23,834 nucleotides of DNA from assembly GCA_002483605.1 (NCBI GenBank), contig DLIG01000009.1:1-23834 (forward strand), read 5' to 3'. The notes beneath the pieces were generated by a model that worked only from the letters and a program-made list of their open reading frames with translations, was not told the DNA's origin and did no database searches. Below are positions 7,398 to 15,387 of the stretch, one piece after another. Origin of the DNA: Sulfurovum sp. UBA7648. GTDB taxonomy: Bacteria; Campylobacterota; Campylobacteria; Campylobacterales; Sulfurovaceae. The position numbers and the translations under genes were made by a program. Position 1 is the stretch's first letter. Every line of letters begins with the position of its first letter.

Positions 7398-7422
7398 TTA
7401 ATCGCTCGTGATGAGCGATTAA
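7398..7422 (-). terminator. Rho-independent terminator of the HU gene
   Basis: TTAATCGCTC and GAGCGATTAA pair perfectly around a 5-base loop. On the minus strand the stem is followed by GTTTCTTTTTT, a usable T-run. It lies 49 bases beyond the HU stop. Confidence 0.75.
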
Positions 7423-7471
7423 TGGCGAATGTTATCGCACTGGAGAGCTATTGTCTGACAAAGTCAAAAAA

Positions 7472-7747
7472 TTAGCAAACAGCGTCTTTAACTGTTTTTC
7501 CAAATTTAAATTTTGGTGCAGTATGAGCGGGTTTGCTATAAGTTTTTGTAGTTCCTGGAACCGTACCAGTTTTTGCTGCTACTTTTGCAGTTGAAAAAGT
7601 ACCAAAACCAACAAGTGTTATCTCGTCTTTTTTGGTCAAAACTTCAGTTACTGAAGCAGTAAATGCTTTTACAGCTCTTTCTGCTGCTGCTTTGCTCTCA
7701 AAATTACCGTTTTTTTGTACAAGCTCTACGAACTCTGCTTTTGTCAT
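7472..7747 (-). CDS. hup: HU family DNA-binding protein
   Basis: Nucleoid protein of 91 residues that binds and bends DNA as a dimer. N-terminal helices (MTKAEFVELVQKNG, AAAERAVKAF), the conserved ITLVGFGTFS turn, then the beta-arm: TGTVPGTTKTYSKPAHTAPK, with the tip Pro kept and a V-P-G-T in place of the E. coli R-N-P-Q-T, and the closing FKFGKTVKDAV helix. The ATG has AAAGGA 7 bases upstream and a TATAAT box at 7780-7785. It is a single-gene unit between its own promoter and terminator. The symbol is generic, as paralogue identity cannot be told. Confidence 0.95.
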   Translation of the reverse strand: MTKAEFVELVQKNGNFESKAAAERAVKAFTASVTEVLTKKDEITLVGFGTFSTAKVAAKTGTVPGTTKTYSKPAHTAPKFKFGKTVKDAVC

Positions 7748-7779
7748 TGTCTATCCTTTTAAAAATATAAGATGTGGGC

Positions 7780-7785
7780 ATTATA
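7780..7785 (-). promoter_or_regulatory. -10 box of the HU gene
   Basis: Minus strand TATAAT, preceded by TATGT. The predicted transcription start near 7773 leaves a leader of about 26 bases. Confidence 0.6.
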
Positions 7786-7875
7786 ACATATAAAATTATA
7801 AAATGAAAATAAAAAATAAAAAAAAATATTAATTTTGAAGTTTTAAGGAGTATTTGTGAATAAAAACTGAATTAA

Positions 7876-7960
7876 TGGTGCGGTCGGCGGGATTTGAACC
7901 CGCACACCCGTAGGGCACTACCCCCTCAAGATAGCGTGTCTACCGTTCCACCACGACCGC
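7876..7960 (-). tRNA. tRNA-Leu(GAG)
   Basis: 85-base class II tRNA. The acceptor stem GCGGTCG pairs with CGACCGC (7 bp), followed by discriminator A and an encoded CCA. The D-arm region is GGTGGAACGGTAGACAC. The anticodon stem CTATC pairs with GGTAG around TTGAGGG, giving anticodon GAG, which reads CUC and CUU. A long variable arm (TGCCCTACGGGTG region) and a T-arm CGGGTTCAAATCCCG complete the fold. Its -10 box lies in the loop of the hairpin at 7972-7997. Confidence 0.97.
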
Positions 7961-7971
7961 GCAGTGTAATT

Positions 7972-7997
7972 TTCGAAAGGAATTATATCCTTTCGAA
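7972..7997 (-). promoter_or_regulatory. Perfect hairpin behind atpE whose loop is the tRNA-Leu -10 box
   Basis: TTCGAAAGGA and TCCTTTCGAA are perfect 10-base arms around a 6-base loop that reads TATAAT on the minus strand (7982-7987). The hairpin starts 16 bases beyond the atpE stop, so it is placed as its terminator, though no real T-run follows. The loop is placed as the -10 of tRNA-Leu, predicting initiation near 7975, about 15 bases before the mature tRNA. Confidence 0.6.
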
Positions 7998-8013
7998 CTT
8001 AAATTTATACTAA

Positions 8014-8322
8014 TTAACCAAGGAATGGGTTAGCATAAAGAGCGATAAGAGCGATAACAAGTGTATAAATAACTTGTGCTTCGATCATAGCGATAGCGAT
8101 GAACATAGTTGTCATCAATTTACCGCCAAGACCTGGGTTTCTAGCAGTACCAGCGATTGTTGCAGCAGCAGTGTTACCCATACCAACTGCACCACCAAGA
8201 GCAGCAAGACCAAGACCGATACCAGCAGCTACTACTGAGTATGCTTGGATCATAGATGTACCATCTTCAGCAGCAAATGCAAAAGCACCAAGTGCTGCGA
8301 AAAGTAAGAAAAACTTTTTCAT
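8014..8322 (-). CDS. atpE: ATP synthase F0 subunit c
   Basis: Proteolipid that forms the rotor ring of F0 in the inner membrane. 102 residues, longer than the usual 70-85 because of an N-terminal signal-like segment (MKKFFLLFAALGAFAFA, possible cleavage near residue 18), seen also in relatives of this phylum. Helix 1 has the Gly/Ala packing series (AAGIGLGLAALGGAVGMG), the polar loop is ARNPG (60-64), and helix 2 carries the ion-binding Glu (E81, AMIEAQVIY). Ala follows that Glu and helix 1 lacks the Gln of Na+-type rings, which favours H+. Other ATP synthase genes are absent here; atpE standing alone is normal in Campylobacterota. The start has AAGGATAT upstream. Confidence 0.96.
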   Translation of the reverse strand: MKKFFLLFAALGAFAFAAEDGTSMIQAYSVVAAGIGLGLAALGGAVGMGNTAAATIAGTARNPGLGGKLMTTMFIAIAMIEAQVIYTLVIALIALYANPFLG

Positions 8323-8421
8323 TTTATATCCTTAAAAATTAATAGGTTTAAAGTCCCTGTTGACTGCAATAGAGATCTGTTCGGCTTGCGTATCCCTACT
8401 GATCATCTCAATTAACGCGAA

Positions 8422-8427
8422 ATTATA
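8422..8427 (-). promoter_or_regulatory. -10 box of atpE
   Basis: Minus strand TTTGGATATAATT. Predicted initiation near 8415 gives a leader of about 90 bases. The pnp promoter carries the same TTTGGATATAATT string. The remainder of 8430-8597 is very A+T-rich with no gene; TAAAAT at 8546-8551 is a plausible -10 for the DoxX gene. Confidence 0.55.
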
Positions 8428-8597
8428 TCCAAAGTTACTTTAAAAAATCGGCTAAACTTTATATCGAACAAAAATAATTATTATTTATATATTTTAAATT
8501 TATTATTAAACTTTTATTTTTATATTAATTAAATATAACAATTGTTAAAATATATTTATTGCATCAAAAGGCAATAAAAACATACGAAGGATACATG

Positions 8598-9032
8598 ATG
8601 ATCTCTATATATGATTTTGCAAAAAATTTTCTAAGCAGTTTTCAATCTATATCGCTACTATTTACTAGAGCGATATTGGCTTATGGGTTTTATGGGCCTG
8701 CTACGCATAAATGGTCTGACATGAAAGGTACTGCTGCATTTTTTGAAAGCGTAGGCATACCGTTTCCTATGATAAATGCCTACATGGCTGCAACGACAGA
8801 GTTATTGGGTGTCATATTGCTTACTTTGGGACTTTTTACTAGACTTATATCTATCCCGCTTATGGTTGTCATGGTGGTAGCTATTTTTACCGTACACATA
8901 TCAAACGGTTTTAGTTCTGCAAATCACGGGTTTGAGATCCCGTTGTATTATTTTATATTTGCATTTTCGCTAGCATCTTTTGGCGGAGGGAAATTTAGCT
9001 TGGATCATCTATTTTTTGAGAAAAATAAATGA
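8598..9032 (+). CDS. DoxX family membrane protein
   Basis: 144-residue DoxX-like protein with four membrane segments: near 12-32 (SLLFTRAILAYGFYGPAT), 52-75 (AYMAATTELLGVILLTLG), 79-98 (RLISIPLMVVMVVAIF) and 115-132. The RAILAYGFYGPATHKW start and AATTELLGVILLTLGLFTR are typical. DoxX relatives include a thiosulfate:quinone oxidoreductase subunit and redox proteins of unknown role; with no partner gene nearby no reaction can be assigned. The frame is open from a TTG at 8559, but AAGGA at 8587-8591 fits ATG at 8598 (or 8595). It stands alone on the plus strand, convergent with pnp. Confidence 0.85.
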   Translation: MISIYDFAKNFLSSFQSISLLFTRAILAYGFYGPATHKWSDMKGTAAFFESVGIPFPMINAYMAATTELLGVILLTLGLFTRLISIPLMVVMVVAIFTVHISNGFSSANHGFEIPLYYFIFAFSLASFGGGKFSLDHLFFEKNK

Positions 9033-9095
9033 ATTTTTCAAATTAGATTATTGTATACGTCGCATCAGCGTCTAGCACGCCGGTGCCGGATACAC

Positions 9096-11216
9096 TTATG
9101 CTACAAATGCCGGGGTAGCGAGTTCGATTTTTTTGCCGCTTTGTTCTAAAACTATTACATCGATAATATCATCAACACTATAACGCTCGGATAGATTGTT
9201 GACTCTGTTCTTGTCTACTTTTGAAATATGAAGCAAAGCATCATAGCCATCTGGCATTTCAACAAAAACACCGAAATCCATAATTTTTTTAACTTTGCCT
9301 TGATAAACTTTCCCAAGCTCATAAACCATCTGTTCTCTAACCGGGGCATCGGCTATATTTTGTATATATGCTTTGGCTTCTTGAAGTTTTTGTTTGTCTT
9401 GACCGCTAAGCTTGACCCCGCCTTTGTCGCGATCAAGATCTATGCTGACTTCGAATTTCTCTATGATCTCTCTGATCGTGGCTCCTGCTTTGCCTATGAT
9501 ATCTACAATTTTTGTGACCGGCACATTAAAATACTCTGTTTTTGGCAATGCAAGAGATGGCTCCATAGAATCTAATGCGGCTTCCATAATGCCGAGGATA
9601 TGTTCTTTGCCTTTTTTGGCTTCCATAAGAGTGTCTTTAATAATATCGATAGATATACCATGCAATTTTATATCCATCTGCATAGCGCTTACCCCGCCCT
9701 TGGTTCCTGCTACTTTGAAATCCATATCTCCTTCAAAATCCTCCAGCCCCATGATGTCGGTTAAAACCGCATATTTTTCACCGTCGCTCATAAGCCCCAT
9801 AGCAATACCTGCAACCAAAGATTCTGTATTTACACCTGCTGCGCAAAGTGCCAAAGATCCGCCGCACACAGTAGCCATAGAGGACGATCCGTTACTCTCT
9901 AATATCTCAGATACCACTCGCACACTTTGATTTGCTTCAAGCGATACTGTGCATTCTAAAGCTCTTTTGGCCAAATTACCATGACCTAATTCTCGTCTAT
10001 TGGTCGGGCCTATCGGTTTTGAATCACCGACAGAAAAGCCTGGAAAATTATAATGCACCATAAAGCTTTCACTTCTTGATGTTTTATCTGTGATAAGCTC
10101 GTACATTTGAGCATCTTTTTTATCTCCGAGTGTAGCCGTCACAAGAGCCTGGGTTTGTCCTCTAGTAAATAAACATGAGCCATGTACCGACGGAAGTAAG
10201 TTTGTCTCAATGGTAATTGGCCGTACTTCATCTAATTTTCGCCCATCGGCTCTCTTTTTTTCATTCAGTATCATTGCTCTTGATACTTTAGCTTTATAAC
10301 TGGAAAGTGCATGATACAAACCGGCTTCATCAACCTCTATGTTCTCGGATATCAGCCTAGAAATAATTTTATCTTTTAATGAATCAAGCGCATTGCTTCT
10401 CTCGCTTTTTGCCATATGGCAAATAGCATCATATACATCAGAGGCAAAATTGGAAGAGATATACTCTTCTAATTCTTTATCAGAATCTTTAGAGAAAAGC
10501 TCCAACTCAAGTACCGAATTTTTGAGTTTAATAAATTCTTGATAATACTTATTTGAAGCATTGTTTATCTCCATGACGGCATTTTCTACAAGTGAAATTA
10601 ATTTCTCTTCGGGCAATGTATTGCTTTTGCTGTCTGCTTGGATAGTTCTCATCTCTATCATGATCACTTCATCGCCAGAACCGACAACCAATAGATCTAA
10701 TTGACTTCTCTCTTGCATGTCTAATGACGGGTTATGCACTACCTCATCATCAATGATCCCTACTCTCACGGCTGAGACGCTTTTTGAGACCGGAACATTT
10801 GAAGTTAGCAACGCAGAATTAGCAGCATGAATAGCCGCAAGCTGCATATCCACAGACGAATCGCTGCTAACTACCAATACTGTAATGGTGATTGGATAAT
10901 TGAATCCTTTTGGAAATAAAGGGCGCAAAGAACGATCTACGATACGAGAAGTCAGTGTCTCAAAATCACTCGGCTTAGATTCTCTTTTGATAAATCCGCC
11001 AGGGATCTTTGCTGCTGCATATGATTTTTCTATATATTGCACGGTTAAGGGTAAAAAATCTTCTTTTACCGGTTCTTTGTCTATTGCGACAGCGGCAATA
11101 AGAACAGCATTGCCTTGTTTGTACCATACGCTTCCATTGGCTTGTTTTGCTACTTTGCCGAATGTAAAGCTTTCAATAATTTGATTATTTGTAATAGATA
11201 TAGTTGTTTCGCTCAT
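9096..11216 (-). CDS. pnp: Polyribonucleotide nucleotidyltransferase (PNPase)
   Basis: Trimeric 3'-5' phosphorolytic exoribonuclease of mRNA turnover. 706 residues, the normal size. In order: first RNase PH core (PGGFIKRESKPSDFETL, TSRIVDRSLRPLFP at about 74-105), an all-helical linker, the catalytic second RNase PH core (ADGRKLDEVRPI, SVHGSCLFTRGQTQAL, then DIMGLEDFEGDMDFKVAGT), a KH domain (IVDIIGKAGATIREI with GKAG loop) and an S1 domain (YQGKVKKIMDFGVFVEM, DALLHISKV). The gene has its own TATAAT box but also follows the lptD run by 60 bases. The ribosome-binding site AAAGG is 10 bases from the ATG, rather far. The 63 bases behind its stop hold only short weak stems. Confidence 0.98.
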   Translation of the reverse strand: MSETTISITNNQIIESFTFGKVAKQANGSVWYKQGNAVLIAAVAIDKEPVKEDFLPLTVQYIEKSYAAAKIPGGFIKRESKPSDFETLTSRIVDRSLRPLFPKGFNYPITITVLVVSSDSSVDMQLAAIHAANSALLTSNVPVSKSVSAVRVGIIDDEVVHNPSLDMQERSQLDLLVVGSGDEVIMIEMRTIQADSKSNTLPEEKLISLVENAVMEINNASNKYYQEFIKLKNSVLELELFSKDSDKELEEYISSNFASDVYDAICHMAKSERSNALDSLKDKIISRLISENIEVDEAGLYHALSSYKAKVSRAMILNEKKRADGRKLDEVRPITIETNLLPSVHGSCLFTRGQTQALVTATLGDKKDAQMYELITDKTSRSESFMVHYNFPGFSVGDSKPIGPTNRRELGHGNLAKRALECTVSLEANQSVRVVSEILESNGSSSMATVCGGSLALCAAGVNTESLVAGIAMGLMSDGEKYAVLTDIMGLEDFEGDMDFKVAGTKGGVSAMQMDIKLHGISIDIIKDTLMEAKKGKEHILGIMEAALDSMEPSLALPKTEYFNVPVTKIVDIIGKAGATIREIIEKFEVSIDLDRDKGGVKLSGQDKQKLQEAKAYIQNIADAPVREQMVYELGKVYQGKVKKIMDFGVFVEMPDGYDALLHISKVDKNRVNNLSERYSVDDIIDVIVLEQSGKKIELATPAFVA

Positions 11217-11246
11217 ATAAGAGTAGCCTTTAAAAAAGAATCTTTA

Positions 11247-11252
11247 ATTATA
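11247..11252 (-). promoter_or_regulatory. -10 box of pnp
   Basis: Minus strand TTTGGATATAATT, the same string as at atpE. It predicts a leader of about 24 bases. It lies in the 60-base gap behind the small J-protein gene. Confidence 0.55.
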
Positions 11253-11276
11253 TCCAAATAGCAATGATAAAAAGAT

Positions 11277-11549
11277 TTACATCTTAAATCTTTGGGTATG
11301 GCTGCTGTGAGGAAATTGTTTTTTGATCTCTTCGTCATCAAACGTAAAACGAAAATTTTCTATATATTCCATGAGAATTGAATAAGCCCAATTTGCCTTC
11401 TCCATGGCTTCGTTACTTCCGCCTTCTTTGTCCGGATGTACACTTTTTGCAACAAAACGATACCTCTTTTTAATATCTTCTTTGGTTATGAGCGAAGGAA
11501 GTCCTAAGACATCTAGCGCTTGGCGTATCTCATCATATGAAATTGACAT
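11277..11549 (-). CDS. Small J-domain protein
   Basis: 90 residues made almost only of a J domain: helix I (SYDEIRQALDVLGL), helix II (KEDIKKRYRFVAKSV), HPDK at 38-41, helix III (NEAMEKANWAYSILMEYIE). There is no zinc finger, Gly/Phe linker or membrane segment, so it is a type III Hsp40 that should stimulate a DnaK for some special client. I place the start at ATG 11549, 5 bases after the lptD stop; upstream in-frame codons lie inside lptD. No good ribosome-binding site is seen, so translation probably depends on coupling with lptD. Conserved placement beside lptD might mean a role in outer-membrane protein handling, but that is speculative. Confidence 0.85.
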   Translation of the reverse strand: MSISYDEIRQALDVLGLPSLITKEDIKKRYRFVAKSVHPDKEGGSNEAMEKANWAYSILMEYIENFRFTFDDEEIKKQFPHSSHTQRFKM

Positions 11550-11553
11550 ATTT

Positions 11554-13638
11554 TTACTTTGAAGTACCGAGTGTTGCAAATGGTATAAACTTGAGTTGGA
11601 TATACCCCGATAGACTGTCATTATATGATGGGCCGACTTGAGTCAGCATAGGAGTAGCATTTTTTGATATTGTTGCAGATATTGCAAAACACTCTTGGGA
11701 ATAACTCGTTCCTAGATGCCAATATTTACTGTATTTGTTATCAAGTTCATAGCTTACACCGCCATATACTTTCACATTTGGATTAATTTGATATCCTATA
11801 TCCAGGTTTAAATTATTTGCTGCTGCTATTTCATTTATCTCATCTTGAATATCGTTTTTATATGCATGAGACATGGCTATAGAAACATCATCCTTTATCC
11901 AAGATAGCGCAGTAAATATCGAACGAAATTTTTCAAATTCGTGAGAAAATAAAAAAATATTTGAAAGCTGCATATCTTTATAATTCCACTCTATTTCATG
12001 ATACAAATCACCCCAACTATATGTCTTTTGGGGATAGTACGGTTGCGATAGTCGTTGTGAAAAATTAAGATTCATTTCATTATCATAAAAATATTGGCTA
12101 AATTCAAATTGATATTGTTCCTGCGGCAATTCCATAGCAAAAAGTTTTTTCTGCTCTATGCCTAATAAATCAAATGCAATAGGTGATTCATATGTGCTGC
12201 CAAGTTTAGAATAAGACAATGACGGTTGCATTACATGAATAAAATGATTATATGATTTGGTTAGATCACTATATAATGCCACTTTATGAACGTTTGTTGC
12301 AAATGTAAAATTATCTTCTCCTGACACAATATTGTCAAACAACAATCTTGATGCATAAAGTTCTTCTGATAAACTAAATCTTAAATAATCGTTCCAAACA
12401 GGCATGTTCCATTCTAACGGCAAACGCAATTCACCTTGCTGGAGGGTTGACCCGCTGGAGCGATAATAATTATTCAATAAAATATCTGCATTATAATATA
12501 TTGGCAACAAACCTATAGAGTTATAGTATTTATGAAATTGCATGACTGGGAGTATTTGCAGAGTATCTGAATTTGAAGTTTTTAAAGTATCAATAAAATA
12601 CTTAGCATTGATCCCTGCATAATATTCTTCATTATGCAAAAAATAATTCAATCTGCTTTCTTGAAATGATGCAACACCAAAATGAGTAAATTTAGATTTT
12701 TGCAAATTAATATAATCTATATCATTTAGATAAATACCGTTTATAAATAATCCATCCTTAAAGCCAAACGGAAGAGTATCAAAAAGTTTGGATGAGTTAT
12801 ACAAAAGCTCCATTCCGTAGTGATCTTGATATTTTAAGTCATTAGAATCTCTATAATCATCAAAATCCCTAAAATTACCTATTCTAAACTCACCGTTCGA
12901 ATCGGCACTGTCTGCAAATCTAAGTGTTGCATATGCTCCGATACTTCTTTTTGTACGAATTTGAGGATTAAGTTCTATATCCCAATTGGGCGCAAAAGTC
13001 AAAAAGATCGGCTGTTCATATACAAAACCATCATCCCCGCTAGTTCCAAACCTTGGGAAAAGCAATCCGCTGCGTCTTTCTTTGTTGGTAGTAAAACCCA
13101 AATACGGCAGATAAAAAACAGGAGTATCGAGCATATACAGCTTGGCGCCATAGAGCTCCATATAGTCATCTTTATCATCATAAATAGAGCGATCAAAAAC
13201 AATTTTCCAAAGAGGCTTTTCCAATGAACAGCTTGAGAGGATCGTATTGCCCAATGTATAGGTATCCTCTTTTTTTGATGCATTGTTGGTATAAAGCCAA
13301 ATATTGTTTTCGTTTATTAAAAATAGATCATCAAACTCGGTCGCCTTGCTTGCGATATTGATCGTCATATGACAACTTTTTTCTTTTGTCTGCTCATATC
13401 CGATAGCTTCTATATTGCCGTCAAGAGTTAAAATATTCGTATTTTTGTCAAACCATGCATTATCAGATCTAAGTATACTGTTTTGATAAAATACCAATAC
13501 ATCATCGTTTGCGGCTGCAGTTGTCTTGGTAGCATTAATATCTTTTGCAACAAGCTCTATATTATTGGATAATTCATCTGCGTATCCTGCTTGCACCATC
13601 AATGCTATAGAAGCTGCAACAGATACTTTTTTAAGCAT
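11554..13638 (-). CDS. lptD: LPS-assembly outer-membrane protein LptD
   Basis: Beta-barrel of the outer membrane that, with LptE, inserts lipopolysaccharide into the outer leaflet. 694 residues, shorter than E. coli (784). A signal peptide (MLKKVSVAASIALMVQAGYA, cleavage near 20) leads to an OstA/LptA-like periplasmic domain (about 25-150, with LTLDGNIEAIGYEQT) and the LptD barrel (YLPYLGFTTNKERRSGLLFPRFG, about 170 onward) with many aromatic-rich strands. Three cysteines are seen: C89 and C137 in the N-domain, C650 in the barrel; E. coli uses four for two disulfides. The start overlaps the RDD gene by 8 bases. No lptE is recognisable nearby. Confidence 0.93.
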   Translation of the reverse strand: MLKKVSVAASIALMVQAGYADELSNNIELVAKDINATKTTAAANDDVLVFYQNSILRSDNAWFDKNTNILTLDGNIEAIGYEQTKEKSCHMTINIASKATEFDDLFLINENNIWLYTNNASKKEDTYTLGNTILSSCSLEKPLWKIVFDRSIYDDKDDYMELYGAKLYMLDTPVFYLPYLGFTTNKERRSGLLFPRFGTSGDDGFVYEQPIFLTFAPNWDIELNPQIRTKRSIGAYATLRFADSADSNGEFRIGNFRDFDDYRDSNDLKYQDHYGMELLYNSSKLFDTLPFGFKDGLFINGIYLNDIDYINLQKSKFTHFGVASFQESRLNYFLHNEEYYAGINAKYFIDTLKTSNSDTLQILPVMQFHKYYNSIGLLPIYYNADILLNNYYRSSGSTLQQGELRLPLEWNMPVWNDYLRFSLSEELYASRLLFDNIVSGEDNFTFATNVHKVALYSDLTKSYNHFIHVMQPSLSYSKLGSTYESPIAFDLLGIEQKKLFAMELPQEQYQFEFSQYFYDNEMNLNFSQRLSQPYYPQKTYSWGDLYHEIEWNYKDMQLSNIFLFSHEFEKFRSIFTALSWIKDDVSIAMSHAYKNDIQDEINEIAAANNLNLDIGYQINPNVKVYGGVSYELDNKYSKYWHLGTSYSQECFAISATISKNATPMLTQVGPSYNDSLSGYIQLKFIPFATLGTSK

Positions 13639-14041
13639 CCACTACCACTGCTTTTGAAAATTTATCATGCATAGTTTGTGCTTTTGGGGATAAGAATGCA
13701 ACCAAAAAACCTAAATAAAAAGCTGCTTCGCTAAATAATCTAAGAAACGATCTAAGCAGTGCTTTATGCCACGGCAATAACATACCGTAATCTTCGTCAA
13801 CAACGCGAATCTTTAATACAAAATTGCCAACAGTCATTCCATTTTGCCATATAAGCACCCAATGATAAAGCAGCTTAATTGATGCTATAATAAAAAAATT
13901 ATTGTTCATAAATTGGCTAAGCTCTTCTGTATCGGTTAAAGTCGATAGTTGACTATAAAATATAATAAAGATCAAGATAGACAAAATAAAATCATCAATA
14001 ATGAATGACGCGATTCTTTTTTTGATTGGAGCGATATTCAT
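13631..14041 (-). CDS. RDD family membrane protein
   Basis: 136 residues with three membrane segments (about 12-32, 50-64 and 104-122) in the RDD pattern: RIASFIIDDFILS gives the Arg and Asp-Asp pair, WQNGMTVGNFVLKIRVV is the usual G-x-T-x-G-x-x-x-x-x-I motif, and ALLRSFLRLF opens the last helix. The family is found in many bacteria and its role is not settled; some members have been linked to ion transport. It sits between purD (10 bases) and lptD (8-base overlap), so it is part of that transcript. The ribosome-binding site is AAAGAG, 7 bases from the ATG. Confidence 0.88.
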   Translation of the reverse strand: MNIAPIKKRIASFIIDDFILSILIFIIFYSQLSTLTDTEELSQFMNNNFFIIASIKLLYHWVLIWQNGMTVGNFVLKIRVVDEDYGMLLPWHKALLRSFLRLFSEAAFYLGFLVAFLSPKAQTMHDKFSKAVVVDA

Positions 14042-14051
14042 ATCTAGCTCT

Positions 14052-15320
14052 TTAGCTTAATGCCTGATATGCTATATCGCTTCTGCATTGTTTGCCGGCA
14101 AAATGGACCTGTCCGCACAGCATATATGCCCTTCGTTGTGCTTCAGCGATACTATCACCTACCCCTACACATACAAGTACTCTTCCGCCGGTAGCATACA
14201 GTTTCCCGTCATCTCCCCTGGTAACTCCGGCAAAAGATATATGTGCATTTGATGCTATATCATCATGCACTATATTGTCTATAATGATTTCAGCCGGAAC
14301 AGACTCGCTATAAGGGTAATTTTTACTTGCCATAACAACGCCTACAGCATATTTGTCATAAAACTCGATATTTGCTTCTGCTAAATTACCGGTGGCTGCT
14401 TTATAAAAGAGCTCGCTTGGAGATTTGAGCAGCGGCATGATCTCTTCACACTCCGGATCTCCGAAACGGACATTGTATTCCAAAATTATAGGCTCTCCTT
14501 GCACCACCATTACTCCCATAAAAAGCACTCCGGTAAACGGCATACCTTCTTCTTGCATTCCGGCAAGTGTTGGCTTTACAACTCTCTCTTCTAATTTACG
14601 ATAAATCTCGTCATTTACAAGCGGTGTTGGCACATAAGCACCCATGCCGCCGGTATTTGGGCCTTCGTCGTTATCAAGAAGTCGTTTATGATCCTGAGCC
14701 GCAGGCAATATGACAAAATCTTTGCCATCGCAGATAGCAAATACGGAAAGTTCATATCCATCAAGAAATTCTTCGATAACTATTGATTTCCCAGCTTCGC
14801 CAAAAGCATTGCCTGACAGCATCTCTCCGGCTGCTCTTTTTGCCTCATCGTGGCTTTGGGCTATGATAACGCCCTTTCCGCCGCATAAACCGTCTGCTTT
14901 TACGACAACCGGAGGAGTTAGGGTCTCTATAAATTTATATGCATTCCCCAACGAATCAGTCTCTATGTATTTAGCTGTCGGGATATTGTGGCGAGCCAAA
15001 AAATTTTTCATAAAGATCTTTGAGCCTTCCAATTGTGCAGCCTCAGCACTCGGGCCAAATATGTTTAACCCTTTGGCTTTAAAGATATCAACGATCCCTG
15101 CTACGAGAGGGGCTTCTGGACCTACAATAGTAAGTTCAATATTGTTGGCTTGAACAAAATCGGCCAATATATTAAAATCGCCAAGTGGAATATTGGTTCC
15201 TAAATTATCAGTAGCTCCATTTCCAGGAGCAAAATATAATTTCCCGACCTTTGGGTCTTTGCGCAATGCGAGCCCCATAGAGTACTCTCTGCCTCCGCTG
15301 CCGACAATAAGAATGTCCAT
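14052..15320 (-). CDS. purD: Phosphoribosylamine-glycine ligase (GARS)
   Basis: Second step of purine synthesis: joins glycine to phosphoribosylamine using ATP. 422 residues, the usual length for a stand-alone enzyme. Domains: N-terminal PurK-like fold with VGSGGREYSMG (GREY where many have GREH) and FAPGNGATDNLGTN; ATP-grasp domain (FMKNFLARHNIPTAKY, VVKADGLCGGKGV, IEEFLDGYELSVFAICDG, GPNTGGMGAYVPTPLV); metal-binding EYNVRFGDPECE; C-terminal domain (AVGVVMASKNYP, YATGGRVLVCVGVGD). AAGGA lies 6 bases before the ATG. It is directly downstream of 6S RNA, and a separate promoter is not obvious, so read-through from the 6S promoter may supply it. Confidence 0.97.
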   Translation of the reverse strand: MDILIVGSGGREYSMGLALRKDPKVGKLYFAPGNGATDNLGTNIPLGDFNILADFVQANNIELTIVGPEAPLVAGIVDIFKAKGLNIFGPSAEAAQLEGSKIFMKNFLARHNIPTAKYIETDSLGNAYKFIETLTPPVVVKADGLCGGKGVIIAQSHDEAKRAAGEMLSGNAFGEAGKSIVIEEFLDGYELSVFAICDGKDFVILPAAQDHKRLLDNDEGPNTGGMGAYVPTPLVNDEIYRKLEERVVKPTLAGMQEEGMPFTGVLFMGVMVVQGEPIILEYNVRFGDPECEEIMPLLKSPSELFYKAATGNLAEANIEFYDKYAVGVVMASKNYPYSESVPAEIIIDNIVHDDIASNAHISFAGVTRGDDGKLYATGGRVLVCVGVGDSIAEAQRRAYMLCGQVHFAGKQCRSDIAYQALS

Positions 15321-15387
15321 AAATAAATTCCTTCTTTTAATTTCTTACTTCAAATATATAATGACCTTAGACACCATAGATTCAAAG

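Noticed and set aside
7472..7747. HU with an abnormal DNA-binding arm
   Set aside because: The V-P-G-T-x-K-T-Y arm is a common alternative in bacterial HU proteins, and the key Pro is kept.
9412..9930. 172-residue plus-strand frame
   Set aside because: Lies wholly antisense to pnp, is rich in Ser/Ile/Pro as expected of a shadow frame, and has no ribosome-binding site.
14710..15153. 147-residue plus-strand frame
   Set aside because: Antisense to the purD ATP-grasp coding region; composition is that of a shadow frame.
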